Shown one piece after another: positions 7,748 to 14,149 of a stretch of DNA of 16,186 bases. Every line of letters starts with the position of its first letter. Positions within the stretch are counted from its first letter, which is position 1. The stretch is taken from assembly GCA_934650975.1 (NCBI GenBank), contig CAKUFW010000042.1:1-16186 (forward strand). The letters run 5' to 3'. The translations under genes and the position numbers were made by a program. Under the pieces are notes generated by a model that was not told where the DNA came from, did not search any database, and saw only the letters and a program-made list of their open reading frames with translations. This DNA is from an uncultured Collinsella sp. Its GTDB lineage: Bacteria; Actinomycetota; Coriobacteriia; Coriobacteriales; Coriobacteriaceae.

Positions 7748-8488
7748 TTAGGCAAACATGACCTGGTCGAAGGTGTAGAAGCCGGGGTCGCGGACGACGA
7801 GCTTCTGGGCGGCCGCTAGAGCGCCGTTGACGAAGATCTGGCGGCTCGTGGCGCGGTGGGCGAGCGTGACCTCCTCGTCCTGGCCAAAGAAGCTCACCTC
7901 GTGCACGCCGGCGACGGTGCCGCCGCGCAACGAGTGCATGCCGATTTCCTTGGGGTCACGCGCGCCGCACATGCCCTTGCGACCGTAGACGGGGTGATAG
8001 CCAGCCTCGGGCTCGGCCTCGACTACGGCGTCGAGCAACAACTTGGCGGTGCCGCTGGGGGCATCGACCTTTTGGTTGTGGTGCGTCTCGACGATCTCGC
8101 AGTCAAAGCCGGGCAGCTCGCGCGTGGCCTGGGCCACCAGGTGGCGCAGGGCGGCGATGCCGATGGAGTAGTTGCCCGAGTGCATGACGCGGGCGTTCTG
8201 GCCCAGCTCGCGCAGGCGGTCCATCTGCTCGGGGGTGTAGCCTGTGGTGCCCGAGACCAACGCCGCGCCCGTGCGCTCGACATAGGCGACAACGGCATCG
8301 AAGGTCACGATGTTCGAGAAGTCGATGATTACATCGGTTGTCGGTGCGCTCTCGAGCTCGGACAAGTCGAAGCCGATCTGGGCGACGATGTCAAAAACGG
8401 GCTCTCCAGCGGCGTTGACAATGCCCTCGGCGGTGGTGCGGATCAGCGAGCCCATGCGGCCCGTTCCCATAATGACGGTCTTAATCAA
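7748..8488 (-). CDS. dapB: 4-hydroxy-tetrahydrodipicolinate reductase
   Basis: Reduces the DapA product to tetrahydrodipicolinate with NAD(P)H (EC 1.17.1.8). The 246-residue protein has the Rossmann motif GTGRMG at 8-13, SGTTGY at 79-84, and the catalytic block THHNQKVDAPSGT, in which His136 and Lys140 match E. coli His159 and Lys163. HSLRGGTVAGVHEV follows. The start is TTG at 8488, because the first ATG would remove the first beta strand of the Rossmann fold. The TTG overlaps the dapA end (CTTGATTAA), giving an 8-base overlap. GAAGGGAG sits 9 bases upstream inside dapA, so translation is probably coupled to dapA. At 246 residues it is short compared with the E. coli enzyme but normal for actinobacteria. 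Confidence 0.95.
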   Translation of the reverse strand: MIKTVIMGTGRMGSLIRTTAEGIVNAAGEPVFDIVAQIGFDLSELESAPTTDVIIDFSNIVTFDAVVAYVERTGAALVSGTTGYTPEQMDRLRELGQNARVMHSGNYSIGIAALRHLVAQATRELPGFDCEIVETHHNQKVDAPSGTAKLLLDAVVEAEPEAGYHPVYGRKGMCGARDPKEIGMHSLRGGTVAGVHEVSFFGQDEEVTLAHRATSRQIFVNGALAAAQKLVVRDPGFYTFDQVMFA

Positions 8489-10790
8489 GCAGACCAGCTC
8501 CCTTCAGAGCATCGGTAAGTGCGGTGCGCGTGTCGTCTGCCATGGGGCACAGCGGCATGCGATAGTTGGCCTCGATCATGCCCATCTGGGCGAGCGCTTC
8601 CTTAACGGGGATGGGGTTGACCTCGCTAAAGAGGGCGTTGATGAGCGTCTGACCGGCAATCTGGATCTCGCGGGCGCGCTCCACGTCACCGTCCAGGTAG
8701 GCACGGCACATGTCGTGCACGAGTTGCGGCTGCACGTCGGCCCACACGCTGATGGTACCCGAGGCGCCCAGGCTCATGAGCGGCACGGTAAGCGCGTCCT
8801 CGCCTGAGTACATGCGGAAGTCGTCGGACAGCAGGTGGGCGATCTTGGCCGCGTAGGCGACGTTGCCCGAGGCTTCCTTAATACCCATGATGTTGGGGTG
8901 CGCGGCCAAGCGCTCCACGTTGCGCTCGCTGATGCCGCAGCCGCAGCGGCCGGGGATGTTGTATAGGATGCAGGGGATGTCCACGGCATCCGCTACGGTC
9001 TTAAAGTGCTGGTAGATGCCCTCCTCGTTGGACTTGTTGTAGTAGGGGGTAATGAGCAGCAGGCCGTCGGCTCCCAGGCCTTGATAGGTGAGCGACTTGG
9101 TGAGCATGGTCTGCGTGGAGTTGGAGCCCGAGCCGGCGATGACGGGGACGCGTCCTGCAACCTGCTTGACCACTGCGGCGACGACGGAGTTGTCCTCGTC
9201 ATCGGTCATCGTGGCACTCTCACCGGTGGTGCCCAGGGTGAGGATGGCGTCGGTGCCGTTTTGCAGGTGGAAATCGATAAGGCGTTCGAGCGCGTCAAAG
9301 TCGACGCTGCCGTCCTTCTTAAACGGGGTGACAAGGGCGACGATCGAACCCTCGAGGTTGCGGACGTCCATATTCTTCTCCTTCGCTTCTGCGATCTGGA
9401 TGCGTTTGTTCCATTGGGCGGCGACGGCCAGGCGCTCGTCCTGAGCGCGACGACGGGCGGCATCGGCGCGCGATTTGGCCAGCAACTCGCGTCCGCACGG
9501 CAGCACGTCGAGCGTGGCAAAGTAGTCGCCCGGGCGCTCGGCACGACGAATGAGGTCGGCCGAGCCGTCGGGGCGCAGCAATACCTCTGCGGAGCGCAGG
9601 CGGCCGTTGTAGTTGTAGCCCATGGAGTAGCCGTGCGCGCCCGTATCGTGGATCACGATCAGGTCGCCCATGTCAATCTGCGGCAGCTCGCGGTCGATGG
9701 CGAACTTGTCGTTGTTCTCGCACAAGTTGCCTGTGATGTCGTACGTGTTCGTGACCGGTGCCGTGGTCTTGTCGGGACCACCGGGCTGGCCCATCACCGT
9801 AACGTGGTGGTAAGCGCCATACATGGCAGGACGAATGAGGTCGACGGCACTTGCATCCACGCCGATATAGTCCTTGTAGATCCGCTTTTCGTGAATGGCC
9901 TTGGTGACCAGGCACCCGTAGGGGCCCATCATAAAGCGGCCCATCTCGGTGCAGATCGCCACATCGCCCATGCCGGCGGGAACCAGGATCTCGTCGTAGG
10001 CCGCGTGCACGCCCTCGCCGATGGCGCGGATGTCGTTCGCCTGCTGCTCGGGCAGGTAGGGGATACCCACGCCGCCGGACAGGTTAATGAAGGCGACATG
10101 TGCGCCCGTCTCGCGCTCCAAGCGCACGGCAAGCTCAAAGAGGATACGCGCGAGCTTGGGGTAGTAATCGTTGGTGACGGTGTTGCTGGCAAGGAACGCG
10201 TGAATGCCAAAATTCTCGGCACCCTTGGCCTTGAGCATGCGGAAGGCATCAAAGAGTTGCTCGGTGGTCATGCCGTATTTTGAGTCGCCCGGGTTGTCCA
10301 TAATGCCGTTGGAAAGCTGGAACAGGCCGCCCGGATTAAAGCGGCAGCTGACTGTCTTGGGGATAGAACCAGCAACGCGCTCATAGAACTCGATGTGGCT
10401 GATGTCGTCGAAATTGACGATGGCGCCCAGCTTGTCGGCGAGCTCAAAGTCTGACGCTGGCGTATCGTTGGATGAGAACATGATGTCGTAGCCGGTGATG
10501 CCCAACGAGCGGGCGATCATGAGCTCGGTGTAGCTCGAGCAATCGCAGCCGCAGCCGTATTCGTTGAGAATGGAGATGAGCGCCGGGTTGGGATTGGCCT
10601 TGACGGCAAAGTACTCCTTAAACCCCGGATTCCATGCAAAGGCGTCGCGCACCTCTTGCATGTTGCGGCGGATGCCCGCCTCGTCGTATAGATGAAACGG
10701 TGTGGGGAACTGCTCGACGATGTGCTCGAGCGTTTCCTTGTCCACAAACGGCTGCTTGGCCGCATATGCCTCGTTGGGGGTCAATGCCAT
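8481..10790 (-). CDS. lysA-dapA: Fused diaminopimelate decarboxylase - 4-hydroxy-tetrahydrodipicolinate synthase
   Basis: One 769-codon frame joins the last and first dedicated enzymes of lysine synthesis. Residues 1 to about 428 are LysA (EC 4.1.1.20), which decarboxylates meso-DAP. It shows PLP Lys64 in YFAVKAN, His197 in GIHAF, SGGVG at 238-242, EMGR at 282-285 (usually EPGR) and the substrate-site Cys357-Glu358. Residues 429-473 form a charged, probably helical linker. Residues 474-769 are a full-length 296-residue DapA (EC 4.3.3.7), with GTTGES at 520-525, Tyr610 and Arg615 in YNIPGR, and Schiff-base Lys638 in GIKEASG. The start ATG is preceded by GAGG 10 bases upstream. All catalytic residues of both enzymes are intact, so this is not gene decay. 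An internal ribosome-binding site may also yield free DapA from the ATG at 9371. The gene lies behind a lysine riboswitch and is coupled to dapB. Confidence 0.93.
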   Translation of the reverse strand: MALTPNEAYAAKQPFVDKETLEHIVEQFPTPFHLYDEAGIRRNMQEVRDAFAWNPGFKEYFAVKANPNPALISILNEYGCGCDCSSYTELMIARSLGITGYDIMFSSNDTPASDFELADKLGAIVNFDDISHIEFYERVAGSIPKTVSCRFNPGGLFQLSNGIMDNPGDSKYGMTTEQLFDAFRMLKAKGAENFGIHAFLASNTVTNDYYPKLARILFELAVRLERETGAHVAFINLSGGVGIPYLPEQQANDIRAIGEGVHAAYDEILVPAGMGDVAICTEMGRFMMGPYGCLVTKAIHEKRIYKDYIGVDASAVDLIRPAMYGAYHHVTVMGQPGGPDKTTAPVTNTYDITGNLCENNDKFAIDRELPQIDMGDLIVIHDTGAHGYSMGYNYNGRLRSAEVLLRPDGSADLIRRAERPGDYFATLDVLPCGRELLAKSRADAARRRAQDERLAVAAQWNKRIQIAEAKEKNMDVRNLEGSIVALVTPFKKDGSVDFDALERLIDFHLQNGTDAILTLGTTGESATMTDDEDNSVVAAVVKQVAGRVPVIAGSGSNSTQTMLTKSLTYQGLGADGLLLITPYYNKSNEEGIYQHFKTVADAVDIPCILYNIPGRCGCGISERNVERLAAHPNIMGIKEASGNVAYAAKIAHLLSDDFRMYSGEDALTVPLMSLGASGTISVWADVQPQLVHDMCRAYLDGDVERAREIQIAGQTLINALFSEVNPIPVKEALAQMGMIEANYRMPLCPMADDTRTALTDALKGAGLLD
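9369..9383 (-). promoter_or_regulatory. Internal ribosome-binding site and ATG for DapA within the fused frame
   Basis: On the minus strand AAGGAG (9383-9378) is followed after 6 bases by ATG (9371-9369), in frame with both halves. The same bases encode EAKEKN-M of the linker. The following MDVRNLEGSIVALVTPF is a typical DapA N-terminus. The site is good enough to start a separate 296-residue DapA. Confidence 0.7.
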
Positions 10791-10868
10791 ATCCCGTAAA
10801 CCTCGCTATCCAGACGGCGCCATCTGCGCATCGAATCCGCATAGCGTGGACCCAATGTCCGGATAGCG
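10791..10868 (-). promoter_or_regulatory. Expression platform of the lysine riboswitch
   Basis: On the minus strand the 3' side of helix P1 reads CGCTATCCGGAC (10868-10857). CCACGCTAT follows at 10849-10841, then GTCTGGATAGCGAGG at 10815-10801, which holds the presumed ribosome-binding GAGG. The last segment can pair with either of the others: 12 pairs with the P1 strand (one G-U), or CCaCGCTAT with ATAGCGaGG (8 pairs, one mismatch), which hides GAGG. No T tract is present, so translational control is likelier than termination. The pairing scheme is inference. Confidence 0.55.
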
Positions 10869-11018
10869 CTCCCGCATTGCTGCAGACAGTCCTGCGGGTG
10901 TTTCCCGCAGGCCCACCAGGCTGTTCGTGCCCGAAAAGCCCAGTTCGGCGGGTTTCGCCTCCCCGCGGGGTCAAAGTCTGCCGACTCGCCCGCGGCTCTT
11001 CGTGCCCGCGCCTCTATC
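10862..11018 (-). promoter_or_regulatory. Lysine riboswitch (L box) aptamer
   Basis: The minus strand follows the B. subtilis lysC L box segment by segment: GATAGAGGCGCG (11018-11007), AAGAGCC, GGGGAGGCGAAACCC then GCCGAA, CAGCCTGG, GGACTGTC, and GGGAGCGCTATC at the 3' end. Helix P1 is GATAG / CTATC. P4 is CCTGCGGG / CCCGCAGG, and P5 is CTGCA-GCAA-TGCGG, capped by a GNRA loop. It precedes the lysA-dapA-dapB-dapH operon, the expected target, and should lower expression when lysine is plentiful. Confidence 0.93.
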
Positions 11019-11020
11019 AA

Positions 11021-11052
11021 GTGGTAAAGACCCTACCACGTTGCACTTTACC
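11021..11052. promoter_or_regulatory. Inverted repeats in the divergent lysA / amidohydrolase region
   Basis: GGTAAAG (11023-11029) is inversely repeated as CTTTACC (11046-11052), and within this GTGGTA (11021-11026) as TACCAC (11034-11039). They overlap both candidate promoters and could be an operator for a shared regulator. Not matched to a known regulator. Confidence 0.35.
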
Positions 11053-11058
11053 AAACAA
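11030..11058 (-). promoter_or_regulatory. Possible promoter of the lysine operon
   Basis: Minus-strand TTGTTT (11058-11053), a 17-base spacer and TAGGGT (11035-11030). Transcription would begin about 4-5 bases before the riboswitch. The -10 match is poor (3/6), so this is a positional guess. Confidence 0.28.
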
Positions 11059-11075
11059 GAGTATTCGTATATAAC
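11047..11075 (+). promoter_or_regulatory. Candidate promoter for the M20 amidohydrolase
   Basis: TTTACC (4/6), a 17-base spacer and TATAAC (5/6), giving a leader of roughly 88 nt before the ATG at 11170. The surrounding stretch is AT-rich, unlike the flanking riboswitch DNA. Confidence 0.45.
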
Positions 11076-11169
11076 GTTTAAAAAATGCAGGGATATGCTG
11101 GAAATAAGGGTGCGGCAATCTTGCGGCACAATAAATAGCAACCGACGTGCACCTATGAAAGGAACCTTT

Positions 11170-12357
11170 ATGACCGAGCTCCAAGAACTCCGTCGTTATC
11201 GTCGCGACTTGCATCGCATTCCGGAGCTCGACTTCGATCTTGAGCAAACTATCGCCTATATCGAGGGCGTGCTCGATCCGCTTGCCTGCGAGGTGACCCA
11301 TCCGTGTCCGAGCTGCGTCTGCGCCTTCTTCGATGCCGGTGTGGGCGCTGCGCACGCCACGGCGATTCGTGCCGACATGGACGCCCTGCCCATCGCGGAG
11401 GCGACGGGTGTGGATTTCGCCTCGACGCATCCCGGCAAGATGCACGCTTGCGGCCACGATGGCCACATGGCCATGGTGCTTGCCGCCGCGACGTATGTCG
11501 ATCGCACGATTCGTGAGCAGCCGGGCGTCATCAAACGCAACGTGCTCTTTGTGTTTCAGCCGGCCGAGGAGACGACCGGTGGCGCCAAGACAGTGTGCGA
11601 GAGCGGCGTGTTTGAGCGCTACGGGGCCGATCGCATCTTCGGCTTCCATGTATGGCCCGATCTGCCCGCCGGCACGTTGGCGAGCTGTTCCGGTCCACTG
11701 CTGGCGCGCTCGAGCGAGACACACATTCATATCCATGGCGCGAGTATCCATATCGCCAAGACCTACGGCGTTCCGGTCGAGGAATCGCACGATGCGGCGC
11801 TGGCAGCAGCCAAGTTCTTGGTTGCCGAGCGCGAGCTGATGGACGAGTTGGGCGCCGACGAGCCCTGTATTGGTAAGTTTGGCCTGCTGCAGGCCGGCAC
11901 CGTCTGCAATGCGGTGGCGGGGGAGGCCCATGTTGCGGGCAGCTTGCGCGTGTTTACGGACGACATGTTCGACCGCGCGCGCGAGGGCGTGCGCCGCGTG
12001 TTGGACGAGGCCTGCACCGCAACAGGCTGTACGTACGACCTCAACTTTGCCGAGGGCTATCCGCCAGTCGATAACGACCCCGAGTTGTTTGCCCACATTG
12101 CGCCTGCCTTGCCCGAGCTGCAACTTGTGGACGAGCCGCTGTTAATCGCTGAGGATTTCGCGTTCTATCAGCGCCATCTGCCGGGCGTGTTCTTCTTGCT
12201 GGGCACGGGCGTTCCTGTCGGGCAGGATAATCCGAGCGACGCCGAGGGCTGCCCCGCCTATGCTACGAGTGCCCTGCATACTGATACCCTGCTCTTTGAC
12301 GAGGAAATCCTGCTCAAGGGCCTCGATGTCTACAAACGATTGCTTTTGCTTGACTAA
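11170..12357 (+). CDS. M20 family amidohydrolase, probable N-acetyl-LL-diaminopimelate deacetylase
   Basis: A metal-dependent amidohydrolase of the M20D group (395 residues, usual length). The N-terminus LRRYRRDLHRIPELDF is typical. Metal-ligand and catalytic motifs are RADMDALPI (Asp69, Asp71), HACGHDGH (His92, Cys94, His96, His99), AEE at 132-134 and GFHVW (His160). The family includes N-acetyl-LL-DAP deacetylase, hippurate hydrolase and N-acyl-amino-acid hydrolases, which sequence alone separates poorly. Its position back-to-back with the lysine operon, whose acetyltransferase needs a matching deacetylase, makes the DAP role the best guess. The start at 11170 follows GAAAGGA; the open frame extends upstream to 10927 but runs through the riboswitch and has no homology there. 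It lies outside riboswitch control. Confidence 0.88.
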   Translation: MTELQELRRYRRDLHRIPELDFDLEQTIAYIEGVLDPLACEVTHPCPSCVCAFFDAGVGAAHATAIRADMDALPIAEATGVDFASTHPGKMHACGHDGHMAMVLAAATYVDRTIREQPGVIKRNVLFVFQPAEETTGGAKTVCESGVFERYGADRIFGFHVWPDLPAGTLASCSGPLLARSSETHIHIHGASIHIAKTYGVPVEESHDAALAAAKFLVAERELMDELGADEPCIGKFGLLQAGTVCNAVAGEAHVAGSLRVFTDDMFDRAREGVRRVLDEACTATGCTYDLNFAEGYPPVDNDPELFAHIAPALPELQLVDEPLLIAEDFAFYQRHLPGVFFLLGTGVPVGQDNPSDAEGCPAYATSALHTDTLLFDEEILLKGLDVYKRLLLLD

Positions 12358-12371
12358 GGCGTGAAGGACTA

Positions 12372-12448
12372 TTTGTTCTAGAAAACACGAACAAACGTAC
12401 GATATAATAGAGATGTAAGTCTGTAGAAACGTTTGACGTTACTAACGT
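12372..12448 (+). promoter_or_regulatory. higBA promoter and candidate operators
   Basis: A perfect TATAAT lies at 12403-12408, without a good -35 at 16-18 bases. TTTGTTC (12372-12378) is inversely repeated as GAACAAA (12389-12395) over the -35 region. ACGTTA-C-TAACGT (12436-12448) is a perfect palindrome between the -10 and the start. HigA-type antitoxins usually repress their own promoter through such palindromes; which one is used here is unknown. Confidence 0.5.
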
Positions 12449-12459
12449 AAGGCGATACT

Positions 12460-12741
12460 ATGATAGCATCGTATAAAGATGAGGATACCGAACGCTTTGC
12501 CATGGGTGTGCGGGTCAGTAGGTTCGTGCCCTTTGAGCGTGTTGCGTTGAGGAAGATTCGCCAACTGCAGGTTTGTGCTTCGCTTGATGATCTTCGCGTT
12601 CCACCGGGCAACCGCCTGGAAGCTTTGAAGGGCGATCGTGCCGGTCAATATAGCATCCGTGTTAACGAGCGCTATCGGGTCTGTTTTGAGTGGAGACAGG
12701 AGATGGCTTGGAATGTCGAAATCGTCGATTATCACAAGTGA
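12460..12741 (+). CDS. higB: HigB-type toxin (RelE/ParE superfamily)
   Basis: A 93-residue basic protein of the HigB (plasmid maintenance killer) family, whose members cleave mRNA at the ribosome. The family block is clear: LRKIRQLQVCASLDDLRVPPG, then NRLEALKGDRAGQYSIRVNERYRVCF, ending in VEIVDYHK. The length is typical. The start is ATG at 12460, with AAGG about 8 bases upstream. The N-terminal 30 residues are less conserved. It is followed by the antitoxin gene, which overlaps by 29 bases, so the toxin-first order is that of classical higBA. Nothing suggests it is broken. Confidence 0.92.
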   Translation: MIASYKDEDTERFAMGVRVSRFVPFERVALRKIRQLQVCASLDDLRVPPGNRLEALKGDRAGQYSIRVNERYRVCFEWRQEMAWNVEIVDYHK

Positions 12742-13054
12742 TGAGACTTCGGCCGATTTGTTGTCGCCGGTGACTCCTGGTGAGCTTCTCAAAGAGGAGT
12801 TTCTTGTTCCCATGGGCATTTCTCAATATCGCCTTGCGAAAGAGACCGGGATTCCGGCTCAACGCATTGGGCAGATTATCTTGGGAAGGCGTCGTGTGAC
12901 GGCCGACACCGACCTCCGTCTTTGCCGTTATTTTGGCCTGACGGATGGTTATTGGCTGCGCGCTCAGGTGGCGTTTGACCTTGAGGCCGAGAAAAGGCGG
13001 ATTGAACCGGAACTCGATAAGATCGTTCCTGTTCAGCAGGCTATCGCACTGTAG
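12713..13054 (+). CDS. higA: HigA-type antitoxin, XRE-family regulator
   Basis: Binds and neutralises the HigB toxin and probably represses the operon. The protein has the family signature PVTPGELLKEEFLVPMGISQ, followed by a helix-turn-helix over YRLAKETGIPAQRIGQIILGRRRVTADTDLRLCRYFG and a C-terminal LRAQVAFDLE helix. The start chosen is the ATG at 12713, with AGGAG 10 bases upstream inside higB, giving 113 residues and a 29-base overlap with the toxin. The frame is open further upstream to 12638, but that part is simply the higB body in another frame. About 17 residues precede the conserved region, slightly longer than usual, and a shorter start (for example TTG or GTG around 12761-12770) cannot be excluded. 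Confidence 0.9.
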   Translation: MSKSSIITSDETSADLLSPVTPGELLKEEFLVPMGISQYRLAKETGIPAQRIGQIILGRRRVTADTDLRLCRYFGLTDGYWLRAQVAFDLEAEKRRIEPELDKIVPVQQAIAL

Positions 13055-13079
13055 TGCTCAAAGATGATGGGGGGTGGCG

Positions 13080-13403
13080 ATGAGGCGACGCCGACAGTCT
13101 TCCGTATATAGTCCGGGTGGATGCGGGTGTGGTTTGCTACTGCTCCCAGTTGTTGTGCTGAGCATTGGCATGATGTTTGCACTTGCCGGTTTGGCTGCAG
13201 CGGCGCTCGTGTTGCTGATTGTCGCCATTGGCGTGACGATCTGGCTCTATCGTTGTCGCGAACAACGTCGCGCCGACGGCAAGACCAATGTGGGATGGAT
13301 TGTCTTTTTGGTTTTCGCCTATCTGCTGAGCGTTAGCTACCTGGCGCTCTTTGTCCTGTTGATGATCAGCGCCTTTACTGGGGAATCCGTCACGGTGGGT
13401 TGA
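13080..13403 (+). CDS. Small membrane protein of unknown function
   Basis: A 107-residue protein not recognised as a known family. The N-terminus is strongly basic (MRRRRQ), followed by a Gly/Cys patch (GGCGCG). Residues from about 19 to 57 are one long hydrophobic stretch, long enough for two membrane helices. A basic loop (YRCREQRRADGK) follows, and a second hydrophobic stretch covers about residues 69-98. The start at ATG 13080 is preceded by GGGGGG about 5 bases upstream; a GTG at 13074 is a possible two-codon extension. It lies 25 bases after higA and may be co-transcribed, but nothing indicates a role in the toxin system. Confidence 0.65.
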   Translation: MRRRRQSSVYSPGGCGCGLLLLPVVVLSIGMMFALAGLAAAALVLLIVAIGVTIWLYRCREQRRADGKTNVGWIVFLVFAYLLSVSYLALFVLLMISAFTGESVTVG

Positions 13404-13509
13404 TGCGCTGCCAGCAGACGGTCGTGCAAAGTGCGTTTGCTCGGCGTTTGGATAACTGCATTGGCCGTTTACCGCAACCTTAGCTCTCGGCTAATGAATT
13501 CAAGTTTAA

Positions 13510-13561
13510 TCCCTCCTACGATGTGCTGTGTGCCGGCGCGGTAGCCGGATCGTAGGAAGGA
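13510..13561 (+). promoter_or_regulatory. Stem-loop hiding the lipoprotein ribosome-binding site
   Basis: TCCnTCCTACGAT (13510-13522) pairs with ATCGTAGGAnGGA (13549-13561), 12 of 13 positions. An inner stem CCGGC / GCCGG (13533-13537, 13544-13548) stacks directly on the 3' side. The 3' strand contains AGGAAGG, the ribosome-binding site of the gene starting at 13568. A T tract is absent, so it is not a terminator. Confidence 0.6.
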
Positions 13562-13567
13562 TGCATT

Positions 13568-14110
13568 ATGAAAAAGCTCGAAAACGAAGTGCTGCTGAGC
13601 CGTCGCGCTGCGCTTGGCGCATTCGCCACTGTCGCCTTGGGGACCGCTGGTCTTCTTGCAGGATGCGGTAGCGATAAGGCGACCGTCACCGAGGATGCCG
13701 GCGATGGCGACAAGAAGGATGAGTCGAAAAAGGAAGAGCAGTCCACGACTGACCTTGCCGTCGGCACGGCGGTGACCACGGCTACCGGCCTTTCTGTTGT
13801 CGTCGACTCCGTCCAGACCGGTCTTACTAATTATGACGGCTCGACCATGACGGGCATCCATGTCACGTACGTCAACAATGGCGACGAGGGTGCGGACTAC
13901 AATGTCTACGATTGGAAGGGCGAGGACGCCAACGGCGCTCAGCAAAACCAGGGGTACTACAGCGAGGGCTCCGATGAGCTGCAATCCGGCACCCTTGCCG
14001 CCGGCGGCTCCGTGGCGGGCAATATCTATTTTGATGGTGACATCAAGAAGGCACTCTATTTTGCCAACATGTTTGATAAGTCCGCGACTGCAAGCTGGGT
14101 GCTCGCCTAG
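13568..14110 (+). CDS. Secreted lipoprotein with DUF4352-like domain
   Basis: A 180-residue predicted lipoprotein. The signal peptide has twin arginines (SRR, residues 11-13), a hydrophobic core and the lipobox LAGC with Cys33 as lipidation site, so export by Tat or Sec followed by membrane anchoring is expected. Residues 34-62 are a charged, Asp/Lys/Glu-rich linker. The rest resembles the immunoglobulin-like DUF4352 fold, with LSVVVDSVQTG, GIHVTYVNNGDEGADYNVYDW and a C-terminal GGSVAGNIYFDGD. The function is unknown; such domains are often found in cell-surface proteins of Gram-positives. The start is supported by AGGAAGG 7 bases upstream, which lies within a stem. It probably forms an operon with the HTH and kinase genes, 39 bases upstream of the former with no terminator between. 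Confidence 0.8.
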   Translation: MKKLENEVLLSRRAALGAFATVALGTAGLLAGCGSDKATVTEDAGDGDKKDESKKEEQSTTDLAVGTAVTTATGLSVVVDSVQTGLTNYDGSTMTGIHVTYVNNGDEGADYNVYDWKGEDANGAQQNQGYYSEGSDELQSGTLAAGGSVAGNIYFDGDIKKALYFANMFDKSATASWVLA

Positions 14111-14149
14111 TATGTCGCTACCGTTGCGCCGCATGGGAGGTGAGGCCGT

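Noticed and set aside
8481..10790. lysA and dapA as two genes joined only by a sequencing error
   Set aside because: Both halves are full length and in frame, and the linker has ordinary coding composition. An error cannot be excluded without reads, but nothing in the sequence points to one.
10862..11018. T-box leader for lysA
   Set aside because: No T-box core sequence (AGGGTGGNACCGCG) is present in the leader, while all L-box segments are found in order.
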